A stretch of 64,000 nt of DNA, taken from NCBI RefSeq assembly GCF_030652235.1, contig NZ_JAUSBA010000034.1, positions 1 to 64,000 on the forward strand. The letters run 5' to 3'. Below the pieces are notes generated by a model. That model did no database searches and was not told where the DNA came from. It worked only from the letters and a program-made list of their open reading frames with translations. Shown here one piece after another: positions 52,426-62,091 of the stretch. The position numbers and the translations under genes are program-made. Source of the stretch: Cypionkella sp. (GTDB lineage: Bacteria; Pseudomonadota; Alphaproteobacteria; Rhodobacterales; Rhodobacteraceae). How positions within the stretch are numbered: position 1 is the stretch's first letter; each line of letters starts with the position of its first letter.

Positions 52426-53283
52426 TCAGCCCAAAGCCTCGGCCAGCATCGCGCTGGTCAGAACCGACTGACTTTTCATGAAATCCTGCAACTCGGCATA
52501 GATCGAGGGATTGCGCAGAGCGAAGGCGGCGGCGGGCAGGATTTCTTTTTGCTGCATGCAGATCGGAATTGGCAGGCCGGTCCATTCCACAAACGACTCG
52601 ATCTTGTGGCTGTTCGAGGGCGTGACGATAAACGGGCACCCCGCAATCGCTGCTGCGTAAACTCCGTGATGTTGCCCGGTGAGATACAACTCGGCAGCCC
52701 GCAGCGTGGCAATGATATCCTCAAACGGGCTTTTGTGGATATTCAAACGGTGGCCTTCGATGCGCTTGAACGGGTCTTTCAGCAACCCGCTGTCGATGTA
52801 GCCACCGATCACCCAACCATGCGTCAGCGGCGTGGCCGTGCCGCCTTCGGTAAAGGCCGGATCGGCGGCGCTATCGAGCAATACGCGCGGCGTGCCACCA
52901 TAGCGGCGGGCAAAGCCAGCGCTGCGCGGCTCGCGCACTGTGAGCAAGGCCAGATCGGCCAGAATATCATCGGATTGGCATTCGTATTGCTGGAACAGCG
53001 CGTTGACGAGCAGCACTTTCTTGCCCGCGTCCTTCGCCTCGGCAATCAGCGCCAGCAGATAGGTCGCATGTTGGCCGGAATGATGGATGGTGCCTTCGCC
53101 GTTGATCAGCACGGCATCTGCGGCATAGAAGGCGCTCTCGTCGATCTCGCGGGTGCCGACGCTGTGGGTGCCGCAAATCTTTAACCCCGGCACGGCGGCG
53201 ATCGCGGCGTGCAGTGATCGCATGACCGCTTTGCAGCCCGCATGTGCGCTGCGCGAGGTGTCGTTTGCCAGAAATACCTGCAC
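52426..53283 (-). CDS. Polysaccharide pyruvyl transferase family protein
   Basis: A 285-residue GT-B-like protein with RSAHAGCKAVMRSL, VLINGEGTIHHSGQHATYLL, LLTVREPRSAGFARRYGG and TGQHHGVYAAAIAGCPFIVT. SNSHKIESFVEW is also present. These are the conserved blocks of the CsaB/WcaK pyruvyl transferase family, which put ketal pyruvate on cell-wall or exopolysaccharides. No other polysaccharide genes are adjacent, so the acceptor is unknown. Confidence 0.78.
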   Translation of the reverse strand: MQVFLANDTSRSAHAGCKAVMRSLHAAIAAVPGLKICGTHSVGTREIDESAFYAADAVLINGEGTIHHSGQHATYLLALIAEAKDAGKKVLLVNALFQQYECQSDDILADLALLTVREPRSAGFARRYGGTPRVLLDSAADPAFTEGGTATPLTHGWVIGGYIDSGLLKDPFKRIEGHRLNIHKSPFEDIIATLRAAELYLTGQHHGVYAAAIAGCPFIVTPSNSHKIESFVEWTGLPIPICMQQKEILPAAAFALRNPSIYAELQDFMKSQSVLTSAMLAEALG

Positions 53284-53470
53284 AATTCCTCACATACCTG
53301 CCAAACCAGCCTTGAGCGTAAGTGGTAGCGTCGTGCTGTGCTCTCGACAACGCGAAAGGGCACTCTGTCCGGCGATAGTTGTGGTCGGTTGCATTTTCCG
53401 CGCCACGCGGCGATATAGGGGGCCTTGCCGATGATTTGGGCCGATGATTTAGCCTGCGATGGAGTGCTCG

Positions 53471-54430
53471 ATGAACTACCTCGAATTCGAGAAACCTTTG
53501 GCCGAAATTGAAGGCAAAGCCGAGGAACTGCGGGCGATGGCGCGCAGCAATACCGGGATGGATGTCACCAAAGAGGCAGAGCAGTTGGACCGCAAAGCGG
53601 ATCAGTTGTTGAAGGATCTGTATAAGGATCTGACGCCGTGGCGAAAATGTCAGGTGGCCCGCCACCCGGAACGGCCCCATTCCAAAGATTACATCGAGGC
53701 CTTGTTTCAGGAATACACCCCTCTGGCGGGCGACAGGGGGTTCTCGGACGATCATGCGGTGATGGGGGGCCTCGCGCGTTTCAACGACACCCCGGTGATG
53801 GTGATCGGGCATGAGAAGGGCAACGACACCAAATCGCGGATTGAGCGCAATTTCGGCATGGCGCGGCCTGAGGGCTACCGCAAAGCCGTGCGGCTGATGG
53901 ATATGGCGCACCGCTTTCATCTGCCGGTGATCACCCTGATCGACACCCCCGGCGCTTATCCGGGCAAGGGTGCCGAGGAACGCGGGCAGGCCGAGGCTAT
54001 TGCACGCTCGACCGCGAAATGTCTGGAAATTGGCGTGCCGTTGATCTCGGTGATCATCGGGGAAGGTGGCTCTGGCGGGGCGGTGGCGTTTGCAACGGCG
54101 AACCGGATCGCGATGTTGGAACATTCGGTTTATTCGGTGATCTCACCCGAGGGTTGTGCTTCGATCTTGTGGAAAGATGCCGAGAAGATGCGCGAGGCAG
54201 CCGAGGCTTTGCGGCTGACGGCGCAGGATTTGCAAAAATTGGGCGTGATTGATCGGATCGTGAAGGAACCAATGGGCGGGGCGCAGCGGGGGCGGAAAGA
54301 GACGATTGAAGCGGTCGGCCGCGCGATTGAGACCATGTTGAAAGAGCTGTCGGGCAAGAAACCCGAGGCTTTGATCAGGGATCGCCGGCAGAAATTCCTG
54401 GATATGGGCAGCAAGGGATTGGCGGCCTAA
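53471..54430 (+). CDS. accA: Acetyl-CoA carboxylase carboxyltransferase alpha subunit
   Basis: A 319-residue subunit that with AccD transfers carboxyl from biotin to acetyl-CoA for fatty acid synthesis. It shows [78 protein letters not shown] and [24 protein letters not shown] precedes ATG 53471. It stands alone, as usual in alphaproteobacteria. Confidence 0.96.
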   Translation: MNYLEFEKPLAEIEGKAEELRAMARSNTGMDVTKEAEQLDRKADQLLKDLYKDLTPWRKCQVARHPERPHSKDYIEALFQEYTPLAGDRGFSDDHAVMGGLARFNDTPVMVIGHEKGNDTKSRIERNFGMARPEGYRKAVRLMDMAHRFHLPVITLIDTPGAYPGKGAEERGQAEAIARSTAKCLEIGVPLISVIIGEGGSGGAVAFATANRIAMLEHSVYSVISPEGCASILWKDAEKMREAAEALRLTAQDLQKLGVIDRIVKEPMGGAQRGRKETIEAVGRAIETMLKELSGKKPEALIRDRRQKFLDMGSKGLAA

Positions 54431-54482
54431 GATTGGGGTCGTCCACGCGTGGACACGCGTCATCTTTATAAAGAATCAATGG

Positions 54483-54516
54483 GTTAAGGCCGCATGTTTA
54501 TGCGGCCTTAACTTTT
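54483..54516 (+). terminator. Terminator of accA
   Basis: Perfect 13-base arms gttaaggccgcat and atgcggccttaac around gttt are followed by tttt, 52 bases after the accA stop. Confidence 0.88.
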
Positions 54517-54559
54517 GCGGCACGAAGTTGTGATGTAGCCTCGAAGTTATCACGATGAG

Positions 54560-54950
54560 CCGCAAACGCACCGGAACCAGTCTGCCGCCGCCGTCCGTTC
54601 CCGAAACGGATCAGCCTGCTGCCGGAGCAGATCACTGGGCGCAAGAAATATCCATGTGAGGGGTTCCTGCGCTTTTTTGAGGAACGGCTGTCGCGGCAGG
54701 GTATCTATTTTCTCAACGAACCGGAATCTGCGCTGTCGCCCAAGCGCCAGTTGCAGCTTTTGCGGCTACTCAGCCGAATTCAGACGCAGGGTCGCGCGCA
54801 GGTGATCATGGCAACCGTTTCGCCGCTGCTGATGGCGCTGCCCGAGGCACAGGGGCCGACTATCGGCAGGCGCGGCATTTCAAGTTGTATCAAGCATTCA
54901 CGGCTGATCCGGGCGGCTTTATTCACGACGCCATTGCGGATGAAGACAGC
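54560..54950 (+). pseudogene. Relic of an AAA/ABC-type ATPase
   Basis: Frames give GFLRFFEERLSRQGIYFLNE and PESALSPKRQLQLLRLLSRI, then QAQVIMATVSPLLMALPEAQ-like text and, in another frame, RQARHFKLYQAFTADPGGFI. This is the Walker B to switch region (LDEP.SALS, ATHSP) of AAA_21-type ATPases. Here the motifs read LNEP and ATVSP, and the Walker A half is missing. It is a remnant between accA and the hydroxylase gene; the rest of the 670-base gap shows no gene. Confidence 0.6.
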
Positions 54951-55102
54951 GGCCTTTCTTAACGCAGGCTTTTGGGCAACTCGCATCTCTGCATCCGCCC
55001 TCCGCGTCGGGCTGGATTTTTCACACAATCTCTGTGAAAGTAACAGAGTCATGACAGCCGATGCGTCCCGCAGAGCCATCGGCATAAAGGCAGGCGGCAG
55101 AT

Positions 55103-55708
55103 ATGGACCCTCACGCGACGCAGACGCATCGGTTCTGGCAAAGCGCGCGCAAAACCAAAGCTTGGTTTTTGCAGATATTCAGCGCGGAAATGCCGGCTTG
55201 GGCATTTTTCCTTGATTTTGTCGTGTATCCGCCATTGATCCTGCTGTGCCTTGTGCTGGCGTTTGGGCCGGACGGCGGGTGGGCGTCGGTTGCGATGATC
55301 ACGTTGGGGCTGTTGGGCTGGAGTTTGGCGGAATATCTGATCCACCGCTTTGCCTTTCACCATGCGCCCTTGTTGCAGCAGATCCATCTGACGCATCACG
55401 ACGCCCCACGAGAGTTGAACGGCACGCCGACGCTGGTAACGGTGGCGGTGTTTTACGGGCTGGTCTATTGGCCGCTGACTTGGATGTTGCGCGCGGAATG
55501 GGCGGCGGCGCTGACGGCTGGGCTCTTGCTGGGCTATCTGGCCTATGTCGGGGTGCATTATGTGGTACATCACTTGGGCAGTGGCGGGCGGGCATGGCTG
55601 CGGCGGTTGATCCGGCTGCATGCCGTGCATCACCATGATGTTGCGCATAATTTTGGTGTCACCTCGCCTTTGTGGGATTGGGTATTTGGCACTTTGGCGC
55701 GGCGGTAG
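55103..55708 (+). CDS. Sterol-desaturase/fatty-acid-hydroxylase superfamily protein
   Basis: A 201-residue membrane di-iron enzyme. The histidine boxes are HRFAFHH, HLTHHD, HYVVHH and HAVHHHD, enough for a complete metal site, with hydrophobic segments between. Members hydroxylate or desaturate lipids, carotenoids or ornithine lipids. The substrate here is not indicated by neighbours. Confidence 0.85.
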   Translation: MDPHATQTHRFWQSARKTKAWFLQIFSAEMPAWAFFLDFVVYPPLILLCLVLAFGPDGGWASVAMITLGLLGWSLAEYLIHRFAFHHAPLLQQIHLTHHDAPRELNGTPTLVTVAVFYGLVYWPLTWMLRAEWAAALTAGLLLGYLAYVGVHYVVHHLGSGGRAWLRRLIRLHAVHHHDVAHNFGVTSPLWDWVFGTLARR

Positions 55709-56320
55709 CTACCACCTGCCGAGGTGCGCGCGGGTGGCACGCTCGGTATCATAATCAGCGCCGTTGATCGCGCCTGCGGTCGCGTCTTGCAGCATCTGGC
55801 CGGGGGTGGGCAGGTTTGCGACATGTGGGGCTGTCCACAGCGCCGAGCGTTGCAGCGCGCGGGCGCATTGCGAATAAACCTCGGCGATGCGGATCACGAT
55901 CACGCTGCGCGGTTGCGTGCCGCCCCGGTCAAACCGGGCGCGCAAATCGGCGTCGGCGGTTATCTTGGCGATGCCGTTGACGCGGACAGCGGTGGTCGAG
56001 CCGGGGACGAGGAAAATCAGCGAGACACGGCCATCACGGATGATGTTGCGCAAGCTGTCGATCCGTTCATTGCCCTTCCAGTCGGGCATCAGCAGGGTTT
56101 CTGCATCGAGCGGCATCACCACCGGGCTCTCATCGCCGCGTGGGCTGCCGTCCGTGCCTTCAGGGCCGACAGTGGACAGGATGCAGAACCGCGAGGCGGC
56201 AATGAAGTCGGCATAGGCGGGGGTTAGGTGTGATGTGACCTTGGCAATCGCCGGTTTGCCGGGGGTGCCATAATGGGCGTGCAGGTCGTCTAGGGTGGTG
56301 ATCCAAATGGGGAGAGTCAT
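55709..56320 (-). CDS. Pyridoxamine 5'-phosphate oxidase-like FMN-binding protein
   Basis: A 203-residue split-barrel protein with FCILSTVGPEGTDGSPRGDE, LLMPDWKGNERIDSLRNIIR and VSLIFLVPGSTTAVRVNGIA. The pattern is that of the MSMEG_1061-type PPOX-related FMN proteins, not of true PdxH. Redox or heme-related roles are possible. It converges with the hydroxylase gene. Confidence 0.8.
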   Translation of the reverse strand: MTLPIWITTLDDLHAHYGTPGKPAIAKVTSHLTPAYADFIAASRFCILSTVGPEGTDGSPRGDESPVVMPLDAETLLMPDWKGNERIDSLRNIIRDGRVSLIFLVPGSTTAVRVNGIAKITADADLRARFDRGGTQPRSVIVIRIAEVYSQCARALQRSALWTAPHVANLPTPGQMLQDATAGAINGADYDTERATRAHLGRW

Positions 56321-56350
56321 GGGTGGACCTTAGGTTATGGGACCGAGTGC

Positions 56351-56387
56351 GGAAGCCTCCGGCGGGGATATTTGAGCAGAGAGGATG
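56351..56387. repeat. Rhodobacteraceae intergenic repeat, copy 6
   Basis: ggaagcctccggcggggata followed by tttgagcagagaggatg is a variant of the family repeat. It lies just past the stop of the TfoX-like gene on the minus strand. Confidence 0.45.
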
Positions 56388-56389
56388 AC

Positions 56390-56731
56390 CTAAGCAGATT
56401 TGGGTTTCTGCGCGGCCTTCGGTTTCTTCGGCTTGGATGGCGGGGCGTCGGCTGCCACGGCACGCAGCGCGCGGGCGCAGATCTCGGGGTCGTCCAGGGC
56501 TTCAGAGCCTACGATATAGTCTTTGCTGCCGGGATAGGCGGGGCCGCGCTCGGCGTCGGGCAACACCGCATTGGCACCGGGGGTTGGTTTGATGAATAAG
56601 GTGTCATCGCAGATGAAGGCAACGACGATGCCGTCGAGATAGAGGGCATATTCGCCGAACATTTTCTTCACCGTCAGTGTCAGAGGGATGGTGTCGAGCA
56701 TATGTTCGATGGTGGCGGATGACGTGCTCAT
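56390..56731 (-). CDS. TfoX/Sxy N-terminal domain protein
   Basis: A 113-residue protein with LTVKKMFGEYALYLDGIVVA, FICDDTLFIKPTPGA and a Lys/Pro/Ala-rich tail. Only the TfoX N-terminal domain is present. TfoX activates competence in gammaproteobacteria, but short alphaproteobacterial forms have no known role. Its ATG overlaps the plsC stop by four bases. Confidence 0.82.
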   Translation of the reverse strand: MSTSSATIEHMLDTIPLTLTVKKMFGEYALYLDGIVVAFICDDTLFIKPTPGANAVLPDAERGPAYPGSKDYIVGSEALDDPEICARALRAVAADAPPSKPKKPKAAQKPKSA

Positions 56732-57468
56732 TTGCTGCCTGCCTCGTGCATCAGGGCGTTGGAGCATGCTTCAACCTGCGCCTCAAGCTGGGTCATGAAT
56801 TCGGCATTGCTCAGGCCAGGCGGGATGGCGGGCAGGAAATCGACCACGCCCGTCCCACGATGGCGCAGGATACCGCGTTTTGGCCAGAACAGCCCGACAT
56901 TGGTGCCAACGGGCACGCAAGGCTGGCCGAGCTGGCTGTAAAGTGCTGCGGTGCCGATCTTGTAGGGCAAGGTCTCGCCGGGGGCGACGCGGGTGCCTTG
57001 CGGGTAGATGATCAGCTGGCCGGGGCGGGCGAGGCCGGATTTCACATCCGCCATCATCTGGGTGATCGCAGCCCCCCTTTTGCCGCGATTGACAGGGACG
57101 CAGCCAATGCGCAGGGCGTACCAGCCAAGGATCGGGGCGAAGCGTAGTTCGGCTTTCATGATGAATTTGGCACGGGGCAGGGCGCCGTAGATCAGAATGA
57201 TGTCGAGGAAGCTTTGGTGTTTCGGGGCGATCAGCACTTCGCCTTGCGGCACATCACCGCGGACTTCGGTGCGCAACCCGCAGATCAGGCGGAGCGAAAA
57301 GCGGACCCATGCGCAAAAGGCGTGGCAGGCGGCGACGGCTCCGTCACGATTGATCAGCGCATAGGGCAGGTAGACGATGCCCAGCACCAGCATCGCCAGA
57401 TACATTTGCAGGATGAAAACCAGCGACAGCAGCCATTGAATTGGACGCCATAGAGGTGAGTTGGGCAT
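56728..57468 (-). CDS. plsC: 1-Acyl-sn-glycerol-3-phosphate acyltransferase
   Basis: A 246-residue membrane-associated acyltransferase making phosphatidic acid. An N-terminal helix (LLSLVFILQMYLAMLVLGIV) precedes APKHQSFLDII (HX4D) and, later, IGCVPVNRG and IIYPQGTRVAPGE. It is third in the ftsE-ftsX-plsC-tfoX-like chain, overlapping the ftsX stop by one base. Confidence 0.9.
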   Translation of the reverse strand: MPNSPLWRPIQWLLSLVFILQMYLAMLVLGIVYLPYALINRDGAVAACHAFCAWVRFSLRLICGLRTEVRGDVPQGEVLIAPKHQSFLDIILIYGALPRAKFIMKAELRFAPILGWYALRIGCVPVNRGKRGAAITQMMADVKSGLARPGQLIIYPQGTRVAPGETLPYKIGTAALYSQLGQPCVPVGTNVGLFWPKRGILRHRGTGVVDFLPAIPPGLSNAEFMTQLEAQVEACSNALMHEAGSK

Positions 57469-58370
57469 CAGGTCAGCTCCCGTAATTTGCGGAACGCGGC
57501 GGCACGGGTGGCTGCGAAGGCGACCACGGCGACGAGGGGGGGCAGGGTGAGCGGGTAGAGCCAGCCCAGGCCCTGAAATCCGAGGCCGGTCAGAAAGCTG
57601 CCAGCGGTGTCGGTGGAGGGCAGCAGGGCCACGCCGATCATCCCAAGCACGGTGCCGACAGCCGCACCGGAAATCGCACGCAGAGTGAAGCGGCGCACGA
57701 AGGCGCGGGCGATGTAGGCATCGCGCGCGCCGACTTGCCGCAGCACACGGACAACTTGGGTGTTGGCGGCGAGGGCTGCGCTGGCGGCGAGGGTGATCAT
57801 GGCGGCGGTCGCGGTGCCGATCAGGGCGATTGACAGCAGGCCGAGCAGACGCAGACGGCCTGCCGCCACCGCCAGCGGTCTGCGCCAGCGGGTGTGATCA
57901 TCCAGCACCGCACCGGGGGCTTCGGCGGCGAGGCGTTGCCGCAGACCTTCGCCGTCATACCCCGCGCCACTTTCGGTCACTTCGATCAGCCGGGGCAGCG
58001 GCAGCGCATCGACGGGCAGGTCGGGACCAAACCAAGGCTTTAGCAGGTCGCGCTGTTCAGCGTCGGTCATCGCACGAGACGAGGCGATGCCGGGGGTGGT
58101 CGAAAGCACCGCCAGCACGGCTTTGGTTTGCAGATCCATTTGGTCTTCGGGCGCAGACAGCCGCACGGTGGCGGTACGCTCCAGTGCATCTGACCAGCGA
58201 TCCGCCAGCCGCCCGGCTGCCAGCGACAAAGCCAGCGCGAACACTGCCAGAAACGCCATAGCCCCCGCGGTGAACGAGGTCAGCCATGCGGTATGGCCCG
58301 AGGGCGGCACCACGCGGTCAGCCTGTCTGTCGGCCTTACGATCCGGGGTGAGCAGCGACAACAGGGTCAT
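57468..58370 (-). CDS. ftsX: Cell division protein FtsX
   Basis: A 300-residue permease-like protein with an N-terminal helix (FTAGAMAFLAVFALALSLAA), a periplasmic domain, and three C-terminal helices of the FtsX domain (LGLLSIALIGTATAAMITLA, AISGAAVGTVLGMIGVALL). With FtsE it regulates peptidoglycan hydrolases at the septum. ATG 58370 overlaps the ftsE stop (ATGA). The longer frame to 58541 is inside ftsE. Confidence 0.9.
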   Translation of the reverse strand: MTLLSLLTPDRKADRQADRVVPPSGHTAWLTSFTAGAMAFLAVFALALSLAAGRLADRWSDALERTATVRLSAPEDQMDLQTKAVLAVLSTTPGIASSRAMTDAEQRDLLKPWFGPDLPVDALPLPRLIEVTESGAGYDGEGLRQRLAAEAPGAVLDDHTRWRRPLAVAAGRLRLLGLLSIALIGTATAAMITLAASAALAANTQVVRVLRQVGARDAYIARAFVRRFTLRAISGAAVGTVLGMIGVALLPSTDTAGSFLTGLGFQGLGWLYPLTLPPLVAVVAFAATRAAAFRKLRELT

Positions 58371-59038
58371 AGATCGGCCCCGGCCAGCTGCACCCGGCGC
58401 TTGGATATCCGCAGCACGCGGGCGGCGACTTGGGCCTTTGCCTGCCGGATCAGGTTCAGATCGTGGGTGGCGATCAGCACGGTTTTGCCCATGCGGTTCA
58501 ACTCCACCAGTAGGGTCAGCAGCCGCAGCGACATCTCCCAATCAAGGTTTCCGGTTGGTTCATCTGCCAGCACCACATCGGGGCCGATGATGATGGCGCG
58601 GGCGAGGGCTGCACGTTGGCGTTCCCCCCCGGACAAGGACGGCGGAAGTGCATCGGCCAACTGGCCAAGCCCGACCCAGCCGAGCAGATCGCTGAGATCC
58701 TGCGGCACAGAAACTTTGCCAGCCACCGTCAGTGGCAAGGCCACATTGGCGGCAAGCGGCAAATGGTCAAGAAACTGGCAATCCTGTTGCACCATGCCAA
58801 TGCGGCGGCGGGTCAGCGCGATGTCGTCACGGCTTAAGCTGCGCACTTCGCGGTCAAACAGAGTGATCCGCCCGGCGCTGGGCAACAGCTCACCATAGCA
58901 CAGCTTCAGGAAGGTCGATTTGCCCGCCCCCGACGGCCCGGTCAGAAAATGGAACGAACCGGGGGCAAGCCGCAGCGAAATTTCGGACAGCAATTCGCCC
59001 CCGCCGTAGCTATAGGCCACATTGTCGAAGGCAATCAC
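58367..59038 (-). CDS. ftsE: Cell division ATP-binding protein FtsE
   Basis: A 223-residue ABC ATPase with GPSGAGKSTFLKLCYGELLP, the FtsE-typical RRRIGMVQQDCQFLDHLPLA, PSLSGGERQRAALARAI and VVLADEPTGNLD. The start is GTG (59038), nine bases after an AGGAT; a nearby ATG (59048) is out of frame. It begins the four-gene minus-strand operon. Confidence 0.92.
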   Translation of the reverse strand: MIAFDNVAYSYGGGELLSEISLRLAPGSFHFLTGPSGAGKSTFLKLCYGELLPSAGRITLFDREVRSLSRDDIALTRRRIGMVQQDCQFLDHLPLAANVALPLTVAGKVSVPQDLSDLLGWVGLGQLADALPPSLSGGERQRAALARAIIIGPDVVLADEPTGNLDWEMSLRLLTLLVELNRMGKTVLIATHDLNLIRQAKAQVAARVLRISKRRVQLAGADL

Positions 59039-59200
59039 TGGGTTTCATCCTGTTTGGGCCGCATTGCGTTGCACCATTGCCCAAGGTGGCAACGGATTCA
59101 ATCGCTTCGGCCCAAGTTTCGCCACAAAGGCTTCCAGAATGTTTTCTACATTGCTACACGTTAACTGCCTGCCTCTCAGAAATGACCCCGGACCCTAACA

Positions 59201-60058
59201 ATGCGTCTAGTTTGCCCGAATTGCGATGCGGAATATGAGGTTGATGCGGCCGCGATCCCCGATGGGGGCCGCGATGTGCAATGTTCCAACTGTGGCCATG
59301 CTTGGTTTCAGCTGTCCCCCGAGGTGGAGGCTGAATTGGCGGCAGAGGAGGCGCTGTTTGATGCGCCCCCCCCGATTGTGGCGCCGCTGGCAAGTTCTGC
59401 GCGTTCGGCTGCAGCCGATATGGCCGCGCAGAACCGGACAGATGGGGATGATTCAGAGCTTGATGCGCCGTTGAGCGAAGCCACGCTGCTCACCGGGCCT
59501 GCGCCGCCCGTGCTCGAACCCGCCATGCGCAGCATTGATGAAAGCGTACTGGCGGTGTTGCGCGAGGAAGCCGAGCGTGAGGTCGAAGCCCGCAAGGTGG
59601 AAACTCCGGTGGTGGAGACCCAGACCGAACTGGGGCTGGAGGCTCCGGCGGCGGGGATGGGGGCAGTGGCGCGGCGTTTGGCGCGGATGAAGGGCGAGCG
59701 TGAGGCCGTCATCAAACCGCAAACCCGGCGCGAAATGCTGCCAGAAATCGAAGAAATTAACTCTACCCTGCGTGCCAGCAGTGAAAAGCGTTCGGGCCAG
59801 TCGGCGATTGCCGAGACTTTGGGCGAGGAGGATGCGCAGAAATCCAGCTTCCGCTCGGGCTTTGTGCTGATGCTGGTTCTGGGCATGGTGCTGCTGACCG
59901 CCTATGTGATGGCACCGAAACTGGCACTCCAATTCCCGGCGGCGGCGGGGGCATTGCAGGCCTATGTCGTGGCAGTGGATGCCGGGCGGCTGTGGCTGGA
60001 TGGGATGCTGAAATCCGCCATCGGCTTTCTGAAAGGGCTTGCGGGCGCTAAGGCTTAA
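59201..60058 (+). CDS. Zinc-ribbon (MJ0042) protein with one C-terminal membrane helix
   Basis: A 285-residue protein. Residues 1-40 are a zinc ribbon (RLVCPNCDAEYEVDAAAIPD, VQCSNCGHAWFQ). A long acidic, low-complexity middle and one membrane helix near 225-245 (FVLMLVLGMVLLTAYVMAP) follow. The gene is divergent from ftsE, a placement common in Rhodobacteraceae and suggestive of an envelope role, but the function is unknown. Confidence 0.85.
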   Translation: MRLVCPNCDAEYEVDAAAIPDGGRDVQCSNCGHAWFQLSPEVEAELAAEEALFDAPPPIVAPLASSARSAAADMAAQNRTDGDDSELDAPLSEATLLTGPAPPVLEPAMRSIDESVLAVLREEAEREVEARKVETPVVETQTELGLEAPAAGMGAVARRLARMKGEREAVIKPQTRREMLPEIEEINSTLRASSEKRSGQSAIAETLGEEDAQKSSFRSGFVLMLVLGMVLLTAYVMAPKLALQFPAAAGALQAYVVAVDAGRLWLDGMLKSAIGFLKGLAGAKA

Positions 60059-60143
60059 CTGCCTGCGCGCCTCTCTGCGGCCCGAAATCACAAGCGCTTC
60101 GCGAAGCCTTGCGAATCCGATTGCGCGGCCCTATATCCACTTT

Positions 60144-60239
60144 TGAGAGGTTGGCGCGGGTAAGCGCCTCGCCAACCCGGTCAGGTCCGGAAGGAAGCAG
60201 CCGTAACGAGCCCCGCTTGGGTCGTTGTCAGCCTCTCAC
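60144..60239 (+). ncRNA. ffs: Signal recognition particle RNA (4.5S-like)
   Basis: About 96 bases that close into one hairpin (tgagagg at the start, cctctca at the end). The apical part ggtcaggtccggaaggaagc followed by agccgtaa is the universal SRP tetraloop and symmetric-loop region. A T-rich run (cctttttt) follows as the likely terminator. It pairs with Ffh to target membrane proteins. Confidence 0.95.
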
Positions 60240-60463
60240 CTAATCCTTTTTTGTTGGGCGTTTGCCGGCAGTGATTGCAAAACTGGCGCGCGCGTTTGGC
60301 CCGGCGCAGCGAAGTGATCTGGTCGACAGATATCAGTGCGCATTGGGTGGCGCTCGATTTTCTGGACTGCCAGTTTTATGGCAGGGTGAAGGCGAACATT
60401 GTGTCGTTGGTTTGCCGAGGGGATCGTATCGGTTAAGCATACCGCAACAACTGGGGGGGGGCG
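60240..60463. other. Gap between SRP RNA and the kinase gene
   Basis: The SRP RNA usually lies beside dnaX in this bacterial group, but nothing like dnaX is seen. A frame from 60262 runs into the kinase gene in another phase and has no recognisable content, so I treat this stretch as noncoding or fully decayed. Confidence 0.45.
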
Positions 60464-61121
60464 ATGACGGAAGCAAAGCAGAGATTCCCAAACCCGTGGT
60501 CCAGCAACCCGATGGCGCAAAAGCTGATCGAACATCTGTTTGCTTTGAAGGATCGCCGCATCATTGCCACCCCCGGTGCGCCGGGCGCTGGCAAATCAGC
60601 GCTGAGCGACTATCAGGCGACCGCCCTGAACTTGCACCGACCAGAGTTCTGCGCGGTTGTCCCGATGGACGGCTTTCATTTTGACGATGCTGTTTTGTGC
60701 GCCCGGGGCACGCGTGCCCGCAAAGGTGCCCCGTTCACCTTTGATGTGGGTGGGATGGCGGCGGTGTTGGGGCGGCTGAAACAGAATACCGAAGCCGAAA
60801 TTGCCGTGACGGAGTTAGACCACAAGCTTGTAACCTCTCGGGCCGGGGGGCGGCTGATTTCAAAAGATACGGCCCTGCTTTTGGTCGAGGGAAACGACTT
60901 GCCGCTGGATCAGCAGCCTTGGGCGGCGCTGCGGCCGATCTATGACCTGACCGTGTTTCTGCATGTTCTGCTGGCAGGTCTTGAAAAGCGGCTGGTGCAG
61001 CGGTGGATGGTCTACGGGCTTGGCCGGTCGCCGCCCGAAAACACGCGCTTGATAATGATCTTGGGAATGCCAAGCTGGTTAAGAGCCCGAGCGTGGTTGC
61101 CGATTTCACGCTGACCGAGTA
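60464..61121 (+). pseudogene. Nucleoside/nucleotide kinase family gene with a C-terminal frameshift
   Basis: An open frame of 216 residues shows Walker A IATPGAPGAGKSALSD, VVPMDGFHFDDAVL, GTRARKGAPFTFDVGG and LLLVEGNDLPLDQQPW. This is the FrcK/YggC-type P-loop kinase layout. Near 61030-61045 the frame departs from the family. The next frame continues HALDNDLGNAKLVKSPSVVA and DFTLTE to a stop at 61119-61121, which is the expected end. One indel has therefore broken the gene, unless it is a sequencing error. Relatives phosphorylate sugars or nucleosides. The gene sits 25 bases before transaldolase. Confidence 0.65.
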
Positions 61122-61146
61122 AACAGAGATACGGGAGATATAACAA

Positions 61147-62091
61147 ATGCCATCAAAACTAGACCAACTGCGCAGTATGACAACCGTGGTTGCCGACACC
61201 GGCGATATCGAAGCCGTGCGGCGGCTGAAGCCGGTCGATTGCACCACCAATCCATCCATTGTGTTGAAAGCGCTTGAATCTCCCGATTTTGCCGAGGCGA
61301 TGACCGAGGCCGTGTCTTGGGGGGCCAAGCAGTCGGGCGACCGTGAGGCGCAGATTGCCGACCGTTTGGCGGTATCTGTTGGGGCGACGCTGGTGGGTTT
61401 GGTGCCCGGACGTGTTTCGACCGAGGTTGATGCCGATCTGTCGTTTGACACCAAAGCCTCTATCGCGCGCGCGACGGCGATGATCGCGCAATACGCCGAG
61501 CGCGGCATCGGACGCGAACGGATTTTGGTGAAACTGGCCGCAACTTGGGAAGGCATCCGTGCCGCAGAGGTGCTGCAAAAGGCGGGCATTGACTGCAATC
61601 TGACGCTGGTGTTCAGCCGGGCTCAGGCGATTGCTTGCGCCGATGCGGGCGTGTTCCTGATTTCGCCTTTCGTGGGGCGGATCACGGATTGGTATTCAAA
61701 ATCAATGGCCCGCACCTTCACCCCCGAGGAAGACCCCGGCGTGCAATCGGTGCGCGATATCTACAACTACTACAAAGCGCATGGCATCAAAACCGTCGTG
61801 ATGGGGGCCTCGTTCCGCTCTACCGGCCAGATCGAGGCACTTGCGGGCTGCGACCGTTTGACCATCAGCCCGGCCCTGCTGCAACAGCTTGGAGAAAGCG
61901 ACGGGGCAGTCGCGCGCAAACTGTCGCCAGACAATTTCGCAGCCGTTGAAAAGATCAACATGGACGAGCGCGCCTTCCGTTGGGCGCTGAACGAGGATGC
62001 TATGGCCACTGAAATGCTTGCCAGCGGCATCCGGGGCTTTGCCAAAGATCTGGTCAAATTGCGCGAGATTGTCCGGCAGAAACTCGGCTAA
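61147..62091 (+). CDS. tal: Transaldolase
   Basis: A 314-residue class I (TalB-like) enzyme of the pentose phosphate pathway. It has [17 protein letters not shown]-type start ([20 protein letters not shown]), the Schiff-base lysine in [20 protein letters not shown], and [13 protein letters not shown]. The C-terminal part ITVSPxLL appears as [11 protein letters not shown]. It may be co-transcribed with the broken kinase gene upstream. Confidence 0.94.
   Translation: MPSKLDQLRSMTTVVADTGDIEAVRRLKPVDCTTNPSIVLKALESPDFAEAMTEAVSWGAKQSGDREAQIADRLAVSVGATLVGLVPGRVSTEVDADLSFDTKASIARATAMIAQYAERGIGRERILVKLAATWEGIRAAEVLQKAGIDCNLTLVFSRAQAIACADAGVFLISPFVGRITDWYSKSMARTFTPEEDPGVQSVRDIYNYYKAHGIKTVVMGASFRSTGQIEALAGCDRLTISPALLQQLGESDGAVARKLSPDNFAAVEKINMDERAFRWALNEDAMATEMLASGIRGFAKDLVKLREIVRQKLG

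Noticed and set aside
60262-60684. 140-residue plus-strand frame after the SRP RNA
   Set aside because: Its second half runs in the wrong phase through the kinase gene and its first half has no recognisable domain.
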